A stretch of DNA of 64,000 nucleotides from Hymenobacter psoromatis (GCF_020012125.1 NZ_JAIFAG010000001.1:1116001-1180000), one strand, 5' to 3'. Positions 1 to 9,418 are shown, counted from the stretch's first letter. A program made the numbers and translations. The notes: a model not told the origin generated them from the letters alone.

Positions 1-768
<768 letters not shown>

Positions 769-1002
769 ACCGAAGTGGAGGAAAGGGGAGATTATCTGAC
801 TAAAAAGGACAATGTAACGTCTTATCTACCGCTACTCATGAGAGAGAAATGGGCTACCGGGGTGAGCCGCGGCGATGGTGGCAGCAGCCACGGTCGGGGG
901 AGGGGCTGTTGGCGTCCATGGGAGGTAGGGGTATGAGTTTAGCGTTTGAGTTATGAAATACGAATTGGCTGCGGGGCGGCATCCTATGAACTCAACGGAC
1001 AT

Positions 1003-1031
1003 AAAAAAACCGTTTCGGAATCCGAAACGGT
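1003..1031 (-). terminator. intrinsic terminator between the RNA element and pyrB
   Basis: Arms ACCGTTTCGG / CCGAAACGGT (10 bp, 3-nt loop) followed, on the minus strand, by seven T residues (1003-1009). Confidence 0.8.
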
Positions 1032-1174
1032 GGCGGGGCAACATGTAGAAAAAACAACGGAAATACCAAAGACGAAATCGGGAAAACCGATGGTGGCGAA
1101 GCCCTTCCGACCTACTCGCGGTTCTTTGACCAGCAGGGTTCCACGCTGCATTAACAAGATTTTTGGTGGAAGCA
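1003..1174 (-). ncRNA. candidate small RNA or transcribed leader upstream of pyrB
   Basis: A perfect Bacteroidota -7 box (TAACTTTG, 1180-1187) is followed about 150 bases later by a strong intrinsic terminator on the same strand, giving a transcript of about 170 nt. It contains a short hairpin ATCGG-TTTTC-CCGAT. A 63-codon ATG frame crosses it but runs through the terminator, so it is unlikely to be a protein gene. The size would suit a 6S-type RNA, but I do not recognise the consensus; it lacks the SRP RNA GGAAGGAAGCAGCC core. The alternative is an attenuating pyrB leader. The 234 bases from here to pyrB hold no other gene. Confidence 0.4.
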
Positions 1175-1179
1175 TGAGG

Positions 1180-1187
1180 CAAAGTTA
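1180..1187 (-). promoter_or_regulatory. -7 promoter box TAACTTTG
   Basis: Exact match to the Bacteroidota TAnnTTTG element. No convincing TTG is seen at -33. It drives the candidate RNA or pyrB leader. Confidence 0.5.
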
Positions 1188-1245
1188 CTGCATTGTTACG
1201 TATCCTTTAGTAGGGTAGGCTACGTGGCTCACAAAGTGGGGTGAC

Positions 1246-2196
1246 CTAGGTGTATAGTCTCAGGGTGAGGTGGGTCGGGTCCCGAGTAAAGATAGTTGGG
1301 TTCTTTTGCCACTGGGCACAGACAAATTCGTGCGGCGTAAGCCCACGTAGGGTCTTGAGGCGCTTGGCGTGGTTACAGGCCAGCAAAAAGGCTTGTAGAT
1401 GCTGATTAAGCTCCTCCGTGGTCTGGTAGTGGTAGCGCTGCACCGTCGGCTCCTTAATCGTGCGATTCATGCGCTCGACTTGGCCATTAGTCCAGGGATG
1501 AGCGGGCTTAGTGAGCCGATGCTCTACGCCGTATTCGCGGCAGATACGGTCAAAGCTGTGCCCGCCGGGCAGAAACTGATGCGCTTGCGGCGTAAATAGC
1601 ACGCCATTGTCCGTCAGTACAGTATGCACTTTGTGCGGCAGCTTGTCGAGCACCCGGCGCAGAAATTCGGCTGCCACAACGCGTTTGGCGCGGGGATGCA
1701 ACTCGGCAAAGGCCACCTTACTGGTGCGGTCAATAGCCACAAAGAGCTATTGGCGGCCTTCTTCGGTCTGCACTTCGGCAAAGTCAACGTGCAGGTAGCC
1801 GATAGGGCAGTCCTTAAATTTCTTTTTCGGCGGGCTTTGCCCGTCCTCGCTTAGGGGCAGGCGGCTGATGCCGTGGCGTTGAAAACAGCGATGCAGCGCC
1901 GAGCGGGACAAGCGCGGAATCGTCGCTTGCAGCGCGTAAAGGCAATCGTCCAGCGGTAGAAGCGTGTGCCGACGAAAGGCCACGGCGATGCCCTCTTGTT
2001 CAGCGCTCAGCACCGTCGAAGCAGGTTCGGGCCCCATCCGGGCGTCTTGGACGGTAGGGCGCTTGCGCCACTTGGCTACCGTTTTCGGGTTGATGCTATA
2101 ACGGGTGGCTAAGCCTTGTAGGCTTTCCTGGCTGTGTTGGCTAGCGCACCGTACTGCCTGCGTTGTGCGGGCGCTGCCGTGGAGTACTTATCCCAT
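1246..2196 (-). pseudogene. IS481-family transposase, inactivated by two in-frame stops
   Basis: The minus-strand frame from ATG at 2196 reads as a complete 316-residue IS481 transposase: an N-terminal HTH (GSARTTQAVR...INPKTVAKWRKR) and an rve core with DDE residues in YLHVDFAEVQ, VLTDNG and GQVERMNRTIKE. Two nonsense codons interrupt it without any frameshift: TAA at codon 3 (2188-2190, where relatives usually have Lys) and TAG at 1747-1749, replacing the Tyr expected in EVQTEEGRQYLFVAIDRT. Clear terminal inverted repeats were not found, so the element's ends are uncertain. The insertion appears to have truncated the cupin gene on its right. Confidence 0.85.
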
Positions 2197-2239
2197 AGGT
2201 CTGTGCGAAATTCTAGCCCGGAAAATACACCAGCACTCC

Positions 2240-2461
2240 CTGGGACTATACATTTGGAGTTCAGACACTTTACCGGCAAAATTCATCGAATTATACGCCC
2301 CCGGCGGATTTGAGGAATTTTTAAAGGGACTAGATAAATTGCTGGCCTCAAATCCTCATCCACCATATGCTGCGATGAATGAAATAGTTAGTCGGCACGA
2401 TATCATCGTCAGGCTCGACCTTTTACCGGAAATTTTACAAAAATATAAAGTGCATCCATAA
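2240..2461 (+). pseudogene. cupin-domain protein, C-terminal remnant
   Basis: The plus-strand frame ending at 2461 carries about 70 residues, DTLPAKFIELYAPGGFEEF followed by a helical tail, typical of the last strand and C-terminal helix of small cupin proteins (cf. PAKFLELYSPGGFE in relatives). No start or metal-binding N-terminal half is present; the sequence to its left is the IS481 element. It reads as a gene decapitated by that insertion. The 5' limit is approximate. Confidence 0.5.
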
Positions 2462-2536
2462 TGAAGTATAGGGGTCCTCTCAGGAAACGGAAAAAATAGC
2501 GCGTTAAAGAATTTAACCGAGCGTTTGGTGCAAAAC

Positions 2537-3110
2537 TTACTCGGTCGGCTTACCTCCTGCGGCTTTCCGGTGACTATAAATGACCACACCTCGGTGGCGC
2601 AGATATTTATAGAGCGTGACCTTGGAAATGCGCAGGCAGTTCGCAATCTCATTGACACCGAGTCGCTGTTCGCGATAGAGGGTCTCGGCCACGATGGCTG
2701 TGCGCTCCGCTTCTTCGAAGGGGCCTCGCTGGCGGCCGCCAGCGAGGCCCCGGGCCCTGGCCGAAGCCAGTTCCGCGTGGATGCGCTCGCGAATCAGTTT
2801 CCGTTCAAATTCGGCCAGGGAGGCAAACAGGTTAAACACGAGCTGACCCTAAGCGGAGGTCGCATTGATGGCATCGGTAGGCGAGACTAGGCCCACGCCC
2901 CAAATCTCCAGTTCCGCCACTATGTCGAGCAAATGTCCCAGCCGGTCGAGCTTATGAATGTAGACCGTGTCGCCGGTACGCAACCCGGCCAGCATGCGGT
3001 CCAACTTAGGAGGCGCTTTCGTAGCTCCAGAGGCTTTCTCTTAGATAGATGGTTTCACACCCAGCCTTGTTTAGGTCATCTAGTTGTAATGAGCTAGTCT
3101 AGCTGTATAG
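2537..3110 (-). pseudogene. serine resolvase/invertase, decayed
   Basis: Pieces of a Tn3-type resolvase lie in order on the minus strand: LQLDDLNKAGCETIY, then after a 1-nt frameshift EKASGATKAPPKLDRMLAGL, GDTVYIHKLDRLG, an in-frame TAG where relatives have Gln (TSA-stop-GQLVFNLFASLAEFERK), then the C-terminal HTH (NEIANCLRISKVTLYKYLR) to the stop at 2537. An upstream TAG near 3100 removes the N-terminus with its catalytic Ser. Once a site-specific recombinase, now inactive. With the IS481 copy beside it this marks an old insertion hotspot. Confidence 0.8.
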
Positions 3111-3117
3111 CCAGATA

Positions 3118-3681
3118 CTACCGCTGGGCGCGGGCCGCCGGCGCGCCGGGCTGACCCTTGCCGGAACTGGGCTTTGCTGGCTGGGCAGGGCCAATCACGG
3201 CATCGTTGGCGCGGGCGGGGGTAGGGTTCTGTACCGAATTGACCAGAATGGCCGACGCGGCGTTGAGAGCGTAGTTGCGGTCGGCTTGGGCGTAGCGCTT
3301 GCGCGCGTCGAAATAGTCGGTGTACTGGTCGGTTGTGAGCACGGCTTGCAACTCCTGGTCGCGCTCGCGGGTGATGGCGCTGGTGTGCTGGTCGAGCTGG
3401 GTAGGGTCCTTGGCGTACTGATGCTCAGCGGCTTCCAGCTTCGAGATTTTGTCCTGGTTAATGGCGCGCAGGCGGGCCGACTGGTAGCCATTCAGGCGCA
3501 GGTCGCGGGCCATCTGGTCGCTTAGGTGCTCGGCTCGCTCGCTCACGGCAGGGTTGAGGCGCGGGCTGGGCTGGGTTTTATCCTGGGGCATGGGCGCGGG
3601 CTGCGGAGGGCCCGGAGCCAGTTGCTGGGCGCGGGCGCTCAAGGTAATAATCAGTCCCAGGCAGGCAAAAGCAGTCTTCAT
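3118..3681 (-). CDS. secreted hypothetical protein, Pro/Gln-rich
   Basis: 187 residues with an N-terminal signal peptide (MKTAFACLGLIITLSARAQ), then a proline-rich linker and a helical middle (about 45-125) with spacing reminiscent of Spy/CpxP-like periplasmic helical proteins (ARDLRLNGYQSARLRAIN, VLTTDQYTDYFDARK). The C-terminus is low complexity (Pro/Ala/Gly). Likely periplasmic; function unknown. The start follows a bidirectional terminator hairpin by only about 20 bases, so its promoter must lie within or very near that hairpin, or expression depends on read-through from dcd. Confidence 0.7.
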   Translation of the reverse strand: MKTAFACLGLIITLSARAQQLAPGPPQPAPMPQDKTQPSPRLNPAVSERAEHLSDQMARDLRLNGYQSARLRAINQDKISKLEAAEHQYAKDPTQLDQHTSAITRERDQELQAVLTTDQYTDYFDARKRYAQADRNYALNAASAILVNSVQNPTPARANDAVIGPAQPAKPSSGKGQPGAPAARAQR

Positions 3682-3699
3682 GCGTAGAGAAAAAGAGTC

Positions 3700-3737
3700 A
3701 AAAAAAGGACAGCCCCGCGCCGGGGTTGTCCTTTTTT
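3700..3737. terminator. bidirectional intrinsic terminator
   Basis: A-tract, stem GGACAGCCCCG / CGGGGTTGTCC (one G-U pair, 3-nt loop), T-tract. On the minus strand it ends the dcd transcript just before the gene starting at 3681. Confidence 0.75.
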
Positions 3738-3832
3738 AACGCAAACTTTATTCCCGAGGTTGGGTAGCCAAGGTAAGCGCCCGCCCGCCGGGCGCGCCGC
3801 TGGCGGCCCACCGAATGGGCACCCTACCCCCC

Positions 3833-4372
3833 TTAAAACTGGTTTTTCCACATCATACTCTCTACCGGGCGCTCGCTGCGCTCGTTGTATTTAGCCGACT
3901 GCTTGTGGTTGTACAGCGTTTGCACATCTCCTTGAATACTAAAATAGATAAGCTGCCCAATGGGCATACCCGGATACACGCGCACGGGCATCGAAACACT
4001 AATTTCCAGGGTCCAGTAGTTGCAAAACCCCACGTCGCCCTTGCCAGCGGTAGCATGAATGTCGATGCCCAGCCGGCCTACGCTGCTCTTACCCTCCAAA
4101 AACGGCACGTGGGCGTGCGTTTCGGTGTATTCCTGCGTCACGCCCAGGTATAGGATGCCGGGTTGCAGCACGTAGCCTTCTTCGGCCGATAGCTCAAAGG
4201 TTGTGATGCGGTTGTGGGCGCGGGCATCGAGCACCGCGTCGTCGTAGGTAGCCAGGTAACGGCCCAGGTGTACGTCGTAGGAGTTGGTCCCCAGGCAGGC
4301 CGGGTCGTAGGGTTGCACTACAATGGTACCGCGCGCCATCTCGGCGCGGATTTGCTGGTCGGTTAGAATCAT
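3833..4372 (-). CDS. dcd: dCTP deaminase
   Basis: Deaminates dCTP to dUTP, feeding dTMP synthesis; cytoplasmic homotrimer. 179 residues from ATG 4372 (MILTDQQIRAEMARG), matching the family's usual length; an upstream in-frame extension has no family similarity. The trimer/active-site signature GKSSVGRLGIDIHATAG and the catalytic Glu in NYWTLEIS are present. The gene lies 42 bases downstream of a membrane-anchored hypothetical protein on the same strand and is followed by a bidirectional terminator. No strong ribosome binding site is visible, as is usual in Bacteroidota. Confidence 0.92.
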   Translation of the reverse strand: MILTDQQIRAEMARGTIVVQPYDPACLGTNSYDVHLGRYLATYDDAVLDARAHNRITTFELSAEEGYVLQPGILYLGVTQEYTETHAHVPFLEGKSSVGRLGIDIHATAGKGDVGFCNYWTLEISVSMPVRVYPGMPIGQLIYFSIQGDVQTLYNHKQSAKYNERSERPVESMMWKNQF

Positions 4373-4414
4373 TAAGTTAGTAGTGATTGTCGATTGGTGT
4401 TTGCTAATAACCAA

Positions 4415-5320
4415 TCAACTGATTTCCTCCTCGTCGTACTGGTCGGCGGGCAGTTCGCCGGTAGCATGGGGCCGGAAGCGGCTGAAGAAGCTGGGGACGG
4501 GCTCGGCGGGGGGGGTAGGGGTGCCGTCAGGCGGGTAGGGCGCGTCGGCTTCGGGAGCGGCTGAATAGTAAGCCTGCTCGGTTTCGAGGGTGCGCACTTG
4601 GCGGCGCAGGCGGCGCATTTCGGGTAGTAGGCTGAACACCACGAGCAGCAGCAGTCCAAACGAGCCCAGGCTCAGCAGCAGCGTGAGGTAGCCCACCCAG
4701 CCGGGGCCGGGGGAAGGGCCATCGGCGGGAGCGCTGGCGGGGCGAATGCCAGGCTCGGCAGCCGGGGCAGCGGCGGGCTCGTCGCCGGGCGCAGGGCCGT
4801 TGGTGGTGAGCGGGGCGGGCGTGGCCAGCGGCTCTTCGGGCTGGGGGGGAGTAGGCTGGGCGGCGGGGTTGGCGCTGGCATTGAACTGCGCGGTGGCCTG
4901 CTTGATGGCGCGCTGCTCGTTGCGGACGAGGGCCGCCTTCTCATCGCGCGGCAGGCCCCGGATGAAAAACTCGAAATTGCGGTCGCGCAGCACGCCGCTG
5001 AGTTGCTTTTCAAACTCGGCCAGCGTGAGCGGGCCCGTGCCAAAGCGCGTTTTGTAGTGCTCAGCCCCGTCGTTGTAGTTTAGAAACAGCTTTTGCAGCT
5101 CGGCGTTACCCTCGAAATTGGTGAACTGCCGGCGGGCGGCGGCGGTGCGCAGGGTAGCCGGAAATTTCTGCCGCGTGAAGTGCTTGTCGTACACCGTCTC
5201 GAAGGTGCGAAAATTTAACTCGTCGATGGTGCGGTCAAACAGTTGCTTGTTGGCCGCGGCCGGTGTTTGGGCCAGAGCGGCGAAGGGCAGAAACAGGAGC
5301 AGCGTGAGTAGGAAACGCAT
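4415..5320 (-). CDS. secreted, membrane-anchored hypothetical protein
   Basis: 301 residues from ATG 5320, chosen because it opens directly into a signal peptide (MRFLLTLLLFLPFAALAQ). A helical domain (about 25-140) is followed by a long Pro/Ala linker, one transmembrane helix (VGYLTLLLSLGSFGLLLLVVF, about 205-228), a basic juxtamembrane stretch and an acidic tail ending DQYDEEEIS. Topology: large domain in the periplasm, short tail in the cytoplasm. I do not recognise the family. It probably shares a transcript with dcd, 42 bases downstream. Confidence 0.7.
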   Translation of the reverse strand: MRFLLTLLLFLPFAALAQTPAAANKQLFDRTIDELNFRTFETVYDKHFTRQKFPATLRTAAARRQFTNFEGNAELQKLFLNYNDGAEHYKTRFGTGPLTLAEFEKQLSGVLRDRNFEFFIRGLPRDEKAALVRNEQRAIKQATAQFNASANPAAQPTPPQPEEPLATPAPLTTNGPAPGDEPAAAPAAEPGIRPASAPADGPSPGPGWVGYLTLLLSLGSFGLLLLVVFSLLPEMRRLRRQVRTLETEQAYYSAAPEADAPYPPDGTPTPPAEPVPSFFSRFRPHATGELPADQYDEEEIS

Positions 5321-5343
5321 AGGCAGGGCAGCGCGAAGTTTGG

Positions 5344-5351
5344 CAAAGGTA
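5344..5351 (-). promoter_or_regulatory. -7 promoter box TACCTTTG
   Basis: Exact TAnnTTTG match 23 bases upstream of the ATG at 5320; no clear -33 TTG. Confidence 0.45.
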
Positions 5352-5423
5352 ACCCAACGGGCTACTTTCAGTAAACCATTGTTAATCAAGAAAAAAGCTA
5401 AGAGCCACTTATAGGCCCCGCTA

Positions 5424-6719
5424 TCAGCTACTAGCTGGATGCGCCTCTACCAACGATTCGCGGCAGGCGCGAAGGTATTTTTCCACTAGCTCGTCAGTGA
5501 TGGCCGTGGACACGAACAGGGCCTCGAACTGCGACGGAGCCAGGTAGATGCCGCGCCGCAGCATGGCGTGGAAGTAGCGCCCAAACGCTGGCAGGTCGGC
5601 CTTCTTGGCGTCTTCCAGGTTAGTGACTGGCTCCGGGGTGAAGAAGAGGCTGAACATGGAGCCGACCTGATTGACGGTATAATTTAAGCCCAACTCCTGG
5701 GCAATCTGGCGGGTGCCATCGGCCAGGCGGGTGCTGGTGGCTTCGAGCTGCGCGTATACCTCGGGGTGCTCGTGCAGGTAGCGCAGCTGGGCCAGGCCGG
5801 CGGCCGTGGCCAGCGGGTTGCCCGAAAGCGTGCCGGCCTGGTACACCTTGCCGGCGGGTGCCACCTGGTTCATAATGTCGGCGCGGCCGCCGTAAGCCCC
5901 CACGGGCAGGCCTCCGCCGATGATTTTGCCGAGCGTCGTAAGGTCGGGCACCACGCCGAAACGCTCCTGCGCGCCGCCGGGAGCCAGGCGAAAGCCCGTC
6001 ATCACCTCATCAAACAGCAGCACGATGCCGTGCTGAGTGCACAGCCCGCGCAGCCCGGCCAAAAAGCCGGGGGCCGGGGCCACGAGGCCCATATTGCCCA
6101 CCACCGGCTCAATAATGATGGTGGCAATCTGGCCCGGATTGGCCGCGATGGCGGCTTCCACGGCGGCCAGGTCGTTGTAGGGCACCGTGAGTGTATCCTG
6201 GGCCACGCCCTGCGGCACGCCCGGCGAATCGGGTGCGCCCAGCGTGAGCGCCCCCGAGCCGGCGGCAATCAGAAACGAGTCGCCGTGGCCGTGGTAGCAG
6301 CCCTCAAATTTGAGAATCTTGTCGCGGCCGGTGTAGCCCCGCGCCACCCGCACGGCCGACATCGTGGCCTCGGTGCCGGAGTTGACGAGGCGGACTTTCT
6401 CTACGCTCGGCACCATCTCGATGAGTAATTCGGCCAGCTCCACCTCGCGCCGGGTGGGCGCACCAAACGACAGCGAGTCGGGCAGGGCCGCGCGCACGGC
6501 GTCGAGCACCACGGCGGGCGCGTGCCCCAGTATCATCGGCCCCCAGGAGTTGATGAAGTCAACGTACTGGTTGCCATCTACATCAGTGAGCCACGCGCCC
6601 TGCGCTGACTGCATAAATATGGGCGCGCCGCCCACTGCCCGGAAGGCCCGCACCGGCGAATTAACCCCGCCCGGAATTAACTCCTGGGCGCGAGCAAATA
6701 GATTTTCAGAAGTAGTCAA
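5424..6719 (-). CDS. hemL: glutamate-1-semialdehyde 2,1-aminomutase
   Basis: PLP enzyme converting glutamate-1-semialdehyde to 5-aminolevulinate, the tetrapyrrole precursor of the C5 pathway. A TTG start at 6719 gives 431 residues opening LTTSENLFARAQELIPGGVNSPVRAF, which aligns with the family's N-terminus; a TTG at 6785 would add 22 residues without family similarity. The PLP-binding lysine lies in LTTLGKIIGGGLPVGAYGGR and the gatekeeping loop in YQAGTLSGNPLATAAGL. Class III aminotransferase fold, cytoplasmic dimer. It stands alone, about 100 bases downstream of a periplasmic-binding-protein gene on the same strand. Confidence 0.93.
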   Translation of the reverse strand: MTTSENLFARAQELIPGGVNSPVRAFRAVGGAPIFMQSAQGAWLTDVDGNQYVDFINSWGPMILGHAPAVVLDAVRAALPDSLSFGAPTRREVELAELLIEMVPSVEKVRLVNSGTEATMSAVRVARGYTGRDKILKFEGCYHGHGDSFLIAAGSGALTLGAPDSPGVPQGVAQDTLTVPYNDLAAVEAAIAANPGQIATIIIEPVVGNMGLVAPAPGFLAGLRGLCTQHGIVLLFDEVMTGFRLAPGGAQERFGVVPDLTTLGKIIGGGLPVGAYGGRADIMNQVAPAGKVYQAGTLSGNPLATAAGLAQLRYLHEHPEVYAQLEATSTRLADGTRQIAQELGLNYTVNQVGSMFSLFFTPEPVTNLEDAKKADLPAFGRYFHAMLRRGIYLAPSQFEALFVSTAITDELVEKYLRACRESLVEAHPASS

Positions 6720-6885
6720 CTTATTAGGTATTAACGGTTCGTATTTAGCAATTAATTTTGGTTCTCGTGTGTCATATTTCAACAAACAAATGCCAAGTGA
6801 GCATGGTGGTATTTTGCGCCGATTTTGCTTTAGTAAGGTCTAGCAAATGGCGGCATTACACTCCCTGAACGACACTAATTCCTGC

Positions 6886-8616
6886 TTATTTATTCAATAT
6901 CCGCGGTTCGAGGTTGCTAAGTTTGAGCAGCGGTACGGTTTGGTTGTCGTGCGCGCCGTTGGGATAGGTGAGGGGCTCGAAGATGGCGCCCGGCTGGGGG
7001 GGTAGGGTGGCCAGCGCGCCCTGGAATGCGGGCCCATATTGCGCCAGAGCATTGCCAAAAAAGAGCAGTAGCTCGAAGCCCTGGCTGGCAAATACTGAGG
7101 GCGGCAGCTTTTGCTGCGCCAGGTAGAGCTGCCGGAAGCGCCGGTAGCCGGCAGCCGCACGGTCGTAGTATTTGGGGTAGTAATAGTACACGCCCGCGCC
7201 ACCCAGCTGCCCCAGGCCCAGCTCTGGGTTATCGAGCCAGGTGCCGGGCACCAGCAGCGCGGGCCGGGTGGCGGCGGGCACGGCGGCCAGCGCGGCGAAG
7301 GCGGCAGGTCCGGTTTTACGGTTGTCGGAGGCCACCACGAGGTGGCTCGCGCCGGTCAGCTCGGCAGGCAGTAAGGCGGCCGCGAGGCCGGCGGGGTCAT
7401 CGGGGTGGAAGGAATGGGTGGCCGCCACGTGACCGCCGGCGGCCTCGTAGGCTGCCTGGTAGGCAGCGGCAAAATCGTTGTCGTCCTTGGTTTCTTCGTG
7501 CAGCAGCACGGCCGGCCGGCCGGTGCCAAACGTGGTAGCCGCGAACTGCGCCGCCACCCGCCCCTGGGTAGCCGCGCTGGGCGAGTAGAGGTAGTGGTAG
7601 GGGTTATCCAGCACCAGGTCAGCATCTTGCGAAAGTGGGTTAACGCACACAATCTGGTGCTCGCGGGCGTATTGGGCCAGCAGCCGCGCCCCCGACTTAT
7701 ACACCGGCCCGATGAGCATATCCATGCCCGCCAGCTCGGGCAGGGCTAGCACGGTTTTGAGCGTGAGCGTATCGGCCCCCGTGTCGTAGGTAAAGAGCTG
7801 CACCGGCCGCCCGGCGCGCTGCAACGAGTCCTGAGCCAGGCGCAGGCCGGCGTAAAGGTCGGTCACAAAGCGGTTTTGGCTCTTGGTCTGCCAGGTATTA
7901 TCGGTTAGCTCGAAGGGCAGCAGCACCCCGATGTTATAAGTAGCCTTGCGAGGAAGAGCCTTGGGCGCGGCCGGGGCCGTAGCCAGGGCCGACGCGTAGG
8001 GCTTGCGGTCGAGCTTAAACTGGGTAATGAGCGCGTCGAGCTGCTGGCGGTCGGCGGGAGTAAGTGGGCCGCTGGCCGCCAGAAAATCGGCGTAGCAGCG
8101 GCCCAGCAGCGCGCTTTGGGGGTAGCGCTTGCGCAGGCGCTGCCAGGTAGTACGGTCCTTCAGCTTGGCTAAGTAGCTGGCCTGCATCGCTTCGCGCAGC
8201 GGGCCATATTGGGCGGCGGGCAGCAGGCCCAGCGTGCGCAGGGCGGTGTCGTAGTCGCCCTGTTCAAACGATACCTGTCCTTGCAGGTACAGCACCTCGT
8301 TCAGGCCGGGGTAGGTTAAATACTGGTTGCGCACGAGGTTGAGCATCTGCTCGGCCTCGGCCCACTGGCCGGCGCGGGTGGCGGCCACGGCATAGAGGTA
8401 GGCCGCGTCGGGAGCCTGCGCGAAGTGGTTGATAGGCTGAGCCAACGGCTCCAGCTCCTTCATGGCGGCCGCGAAGTGGCCTTGGTCAAGTTGAGCTTGG
8501 CCGGTGCGGTAGCGTGCCAGCTGGCCTTGGGCGGCGGCAGCCAGGCTCAGCAGCAGCAGCGGCAGTAGCAACAGCCACCGCCCCGGCCGCCCAGCGGCGC
8601 GGTACGAGTGAGTCAT
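6886..8616 (-). CDS. TPR + periplasmic-binding-fold protein (LpoA/amino-acid-binding type)
   Basis: 576 residues from ATG 8616, opening with a signal peptide (GRWLLLLPLLLLSLAAAAQG). Residues about 30-210 are TPR-like helices; from about 225 (ATYNIGVLLPFELTDNTWQ) a type I periplasmic binding fold (Peripla_BP_6) runs to the end. The order TPR then binding fold resembles E. coli LpoA, the activator of penicillin-binding protein 1A, and related Bacteroidota proteins annotated as amino-acid ABC substrate-binding. No ABC transporter subunit sits nearby, which favours an envelope-regulatory role, but this is inference. A good promoter lies just upstream. Confidence 0.75.
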   Translation of the reverse strand: MTHSYRAAGRPGRWLLLLPLLLLSLAAAAQGQLARYRTGQAQLDQGHFAAAMKELEPLAQPINHFAQAPDAAYLYAVAATRAGQWAEAEQMLNLVRNQYLTYPGLNEVLYLQGQVSFEQGDYDTALRTLGLLPAAQYGPLREAMQASYLAKLKDRTTWQRLRKRYPQSALLGRCYADFLAASGPLTPADRQQLDALITQFKLDRKPYASALATAPAAPKALPRKATYNIGVLLPFELTDNTWQTKSQNRFVTDLYAGLRLAQDSLQRAGRPVQLFTYDTGADTLTLKTVLALPELAGMDMLIGPVYKSGARLLAQYAREHQIVCVNPLSQDADLVLDNPYHYLYSPSAATQGRVAAQFAATTFGTGRPAVLLHEETKDDNDFAAAYQAAYEAAGGHVAATHSFHPDDPAGLAAALLPAELTGASHLVVASDNRKTGPAAFAALAAVPAATRPALLVPGTWLDNPELGLGQLGGAGVYYYYPKYYDRAAAGYRRFRQLYLAQQKLPPSVFASQGFELLLFFGNALAQYGPAFQGALATLPPQPGAIFEPLTYPNGAHDNQTVPLLKLSNLEPRILNK

Positions 8617-8651
8617 GCGAAAGAAAGGGGGGTAGGACCGGGTGGCCGCCG

Positions 8652-8680
8652 CAAAGGTACGCTGCCTCCGCCCCGCCCAA
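8652..8680 (-). promoter_or_regulatory. Bacteroidota promoter TTG-18-TACCTTTG
   Basis: -7 box TACCTTTG at 8652-8659 and a TTG at 8678-8680 with an 18-base spacer, close to the usual 19. Drives the gene starting at 8616. On the opposite strand TACCTTAG (8715-8722), one mismatch from consensus, could serve the divergent DUF1361 gene. Confidence 0.65.
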
Positions 8681-8743
8681 AATGCCCGCATGCAACCGCC
8701 GCGCCGCGCCTGCCTACCTTAGCCCGTTCACTCAGCCTGCCCC

Positions 8744-9418
8744 ATGCCGCTTTCGCCCGGTGCCCTGCGCTACCGCCTGCCCCTGCTGCTCGTGCTGGGC
8801 TTGTCGCTGGCCCTCAGCTTCGCCCTCATTGCAGTGCGCATCCTGCTCACTGGGCAGCTGCAATTCACGTTTTTGCTCTGGAATCTATTTTTGGCGGCCA
8901 TCCCATTTGGCCTGAGCGCGGCCCTGACGCTGGCCGCCCGCCCGCCCGCCGGGCGGTTGCTGCTGCCCGTCGGGGCGGTGTGGCTGCTGTTTTTCCCCAA
9001 CGCGCCTTACCTCATCACCGACCTCTTCCACCTGGTACCACGCCGCGGCGTGCCCTACTGGTACGATTTGGCCCTCATCATGTCCTGCGCCTGGAACGGG
9101 CTGATGCTGGCCTTCGCCTCCCTGCTCGATATGCACACGCTGGTGCGCCAGCGCCTGGGCTTCTGGGCGGGCTGGGGCTTCGTGAATTTGGCGCTGGGCC
9201 TCAGCGCGTTCGGCGTGTACCTGGGCCGCTACCTGCGCTACAATTCCTGGGATATTCTCAGCAACCCCTTCACCCTCTTCTACGACATCGTGCAGCGCCT
9301 GCTGCATCCCTTCCACAACTGGCAAACCTGGGGCGTCACGGTCGTTTTCTGGGCCTTCCTGCTCATCGCCTACGCCACCGTGCGCCTGCTGGGGAGAGGG
9401 CAGGAAATTAGGGAGTAG
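8744..9418 (+). CDS. DUF1361 integral membrane protein
   Basis: 224 residues, mostly hydrophobic, with about six transmembrane helices. The family signature is clear: LLFFPNAPYLITDLFHL, PYWYDLALIMSCAWNGLMLAFASL, GVYLGRYLRYNSWD and a final HNWQTWGVTVVFW helix. Function of the family is unknown. It is divergent from the LpoA-like gene (127-base gap with promoters on both strands) and convergent with the glycosyltransferase downstream; the two stop codons lie inside one shared palindrome. Confidence 0.9.
   Translation: MPLSPGALRYRLPLLLVLGLSLALSFALIAVRILLTGQLQFTFLLWNLFLAAIPFGLSAALTLAARPPAGRLLLPVGAVWLLFFPNAPYLITDLFHLVPRRGVPYWYDLALIMSCAWNGLMLAFASLLDMHTLVRQRLGFWAGWGFVNLALGLSAFGVYLGRYLRYNSWDILSNPFTLFYDIVQRLLHPFHNWQTWGVTVVFWAFLLIAYATVRLLGRGQEIRE

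Noticed and set aside
1003..1174. Identification as SRP RNA, tmRNA or RNase P RNA
   Set aside because: None of the conserved cores (SRP GGAAGGAAGC loop, tmRNA tRNA-like ends, RNase P P4 region) is present and the length is wrong for the last two.
984..1175. 63-codon ATG frame MLPPKILLMQRG... upstream of pyrB
   Set aside because: It runs through the intrinsic terminator at 1003-1031; a structured RNA explains the promoter and terminator better. Conservation of the peptide would change this.
5766..6428. 220-codon frame antisense to hemL
   Set aside because: Shadow of hemL caused by codon bias; no start context or family resemblance.
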